Assembly: GCA_003402285.1 (NCBI GenBank) | Contig: QFXG01000026.1 | Coordinates: 1 to 64,000 of the forward strand | DNA from: Candidatus Nitrotoga sp. SPKER | GTDB lineage: Bacteria > Pseudomonadota > Gammaproteobacteria > Burkholderiales > Gallionellaceae | Direction: 5' to 3' | DNA length: 64,000 nt | Shown: piece by piece, positions 63,631 through 64,000 of the stretch | Layout of the letters: every line of letters starts with the position of its first letter | Numbering within the stretch: position 1 is the stretch's first letter | The notes under the pieces: generated by a model | Databases searched by the model: none | What the model was told of the DNA's origin: nothing | What the model saw: only the letters and a program-made list of their open reading frames with translations | Position numbers and translations under genes: made by a program

Positions 63631-64000
63631 AAATTATCTCCAAGTCTGTGCGCGTGCGGAGTATTGGCATTATTGGAATTTTTTTCTTATCCAGCAACAA
63701 CCATTACCCAATCAAAAGAAAGCCAATGCAGGTAATGGTTCTAAATAATAATTGGTCAATTGCCGATATGTAGCAATTTCAATAGTGAACCAGAAATTGG
63801 TAGCGATGCTGTGCAGTAGCCCACACAGTAAAAATTCGATCAAACTGGTCGTTTATTCTAATTCACCATAGGCAATTTTTGTAATGCATGCGATAGAAAA
63901 AAGGGCGCGAAACTATCTAAATTGGCAATTTCAAGACTCTGTCGGTGGTCAGTAACAAAGAGTTTTTGTACTGACCCTCGCCCGTTGATTGTTAGATAAT
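63631..64000. other. right-edge non-coding stretch
   Basis: About 370 bp, AT-rich, with no gene I can support. Two inverted repeats are present: AACCATTAC/GTAATGGTT (63699-63707 and 63732-63740) and a 12-bp stem with one bulge, GGTCAGT-A-ACAAA/TTTGTACTGACC (63947-63976). Neither is followed by a T-run. The region should contain the DUF1840 promoter on the minus strand. Confidence 0.4.

Overview
The window looks like chromosome of a Gram-negative betaproteobacterium, probably of the Nitrosomonadales/Gallionellaceae kind. The evidence is the set of family-level markers (BPSS1780-, PP0621-, DUF1840-, DUF2782- and DUF4124-type proteins), a ccmFGHI cytochrome c maturation block, LptD/SurA/MsbA for a lipopolysaccharide outer membrane, a betaproteobacterial NrdAB with paired NrdR boxes, and a SorAB-type sulfite dehydrogenase. 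The taxonomic call is inference; no rRNA gene is present to test it. I see no rRNA, tRNA, CRISPR array or insertion sequence.

Layout. 1-8.2 kb: rpoH under a promoter that coincides with a CIRCE (HrcA) operator; pyrE with a DUF4124 gene; exonuclease III; ccmF-ccmG-ccmH-ccmI. 8.3-14.5 kb (minus strand): a surface-glycosylation group, made of a SEC-C/TPR/O-GlcNAc-transferase-like protein, a methyltransferase with a repetitive coiled-coil tail and a fused GT2-GT4 glycosyltransferase. 14.6-25.2 kb: rsmE, then pepP-ubiH and the MurNAc-recycling pair amgK-murU (minus), divergent from lptD-surA-pdxA-rsmA. 25.2-29.1 kb: a perfect 28-bp inverted repeat, an unrecognised 295-aa gene, a SorA/SorB-like sulfite dehydrogenase with a two-haem cytochrome, and a secreted DUF1566-like protein. 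29.1-34.8 kb: polA, with a proofreading site that appears inactivated, divergent from a LOG-family gene, DUF2782, thrB and a BPSS1780-type membrane protein.

35.0-44.1 kb is the clearest horizontally acquired segment. It is a tightly packed, GC-rich five-gene type I restriction-modification operon (hsdM-hsdS-DUF4062/ATPase regulator-hsdR-metallopeptidase) between housekeeping genes. 44.2-64 kb returns to the chromosomal backbone: argJ; secA with a cyclic-nucleotide-binding-domain protein; dciA; a PP0621 gene with pilS-pilR and ampD; NrdR-controlled nrdA-nrdB; a histone H1-like protein made of 33-bp repeats; msbA; a 2Fe-2S flavin reductase; an SDR protein; a 2OG-Fe(II) oxygenase; and DUF1840.

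Functional links: lptD, surA and msbA serve outer-membrane assembly. ampD, amgK and murU together point to peptidoglycan recycling by the MurNAc-1-phosphate/UDP-MurNAc bypass. The ccm block supplies haem attachment needed by c-type cytochromes such as the SorB-like subunit. The most notable observations are the CIRCE/promoter overlap at rpoH, the paired NrdR boxes, the loss of three of four exonuclease carboxylates in PolA, the restriction operon with its DUF4062-ATPase and metallopeptidase partners, and the perfect 59-nt palindrome after rsmA.
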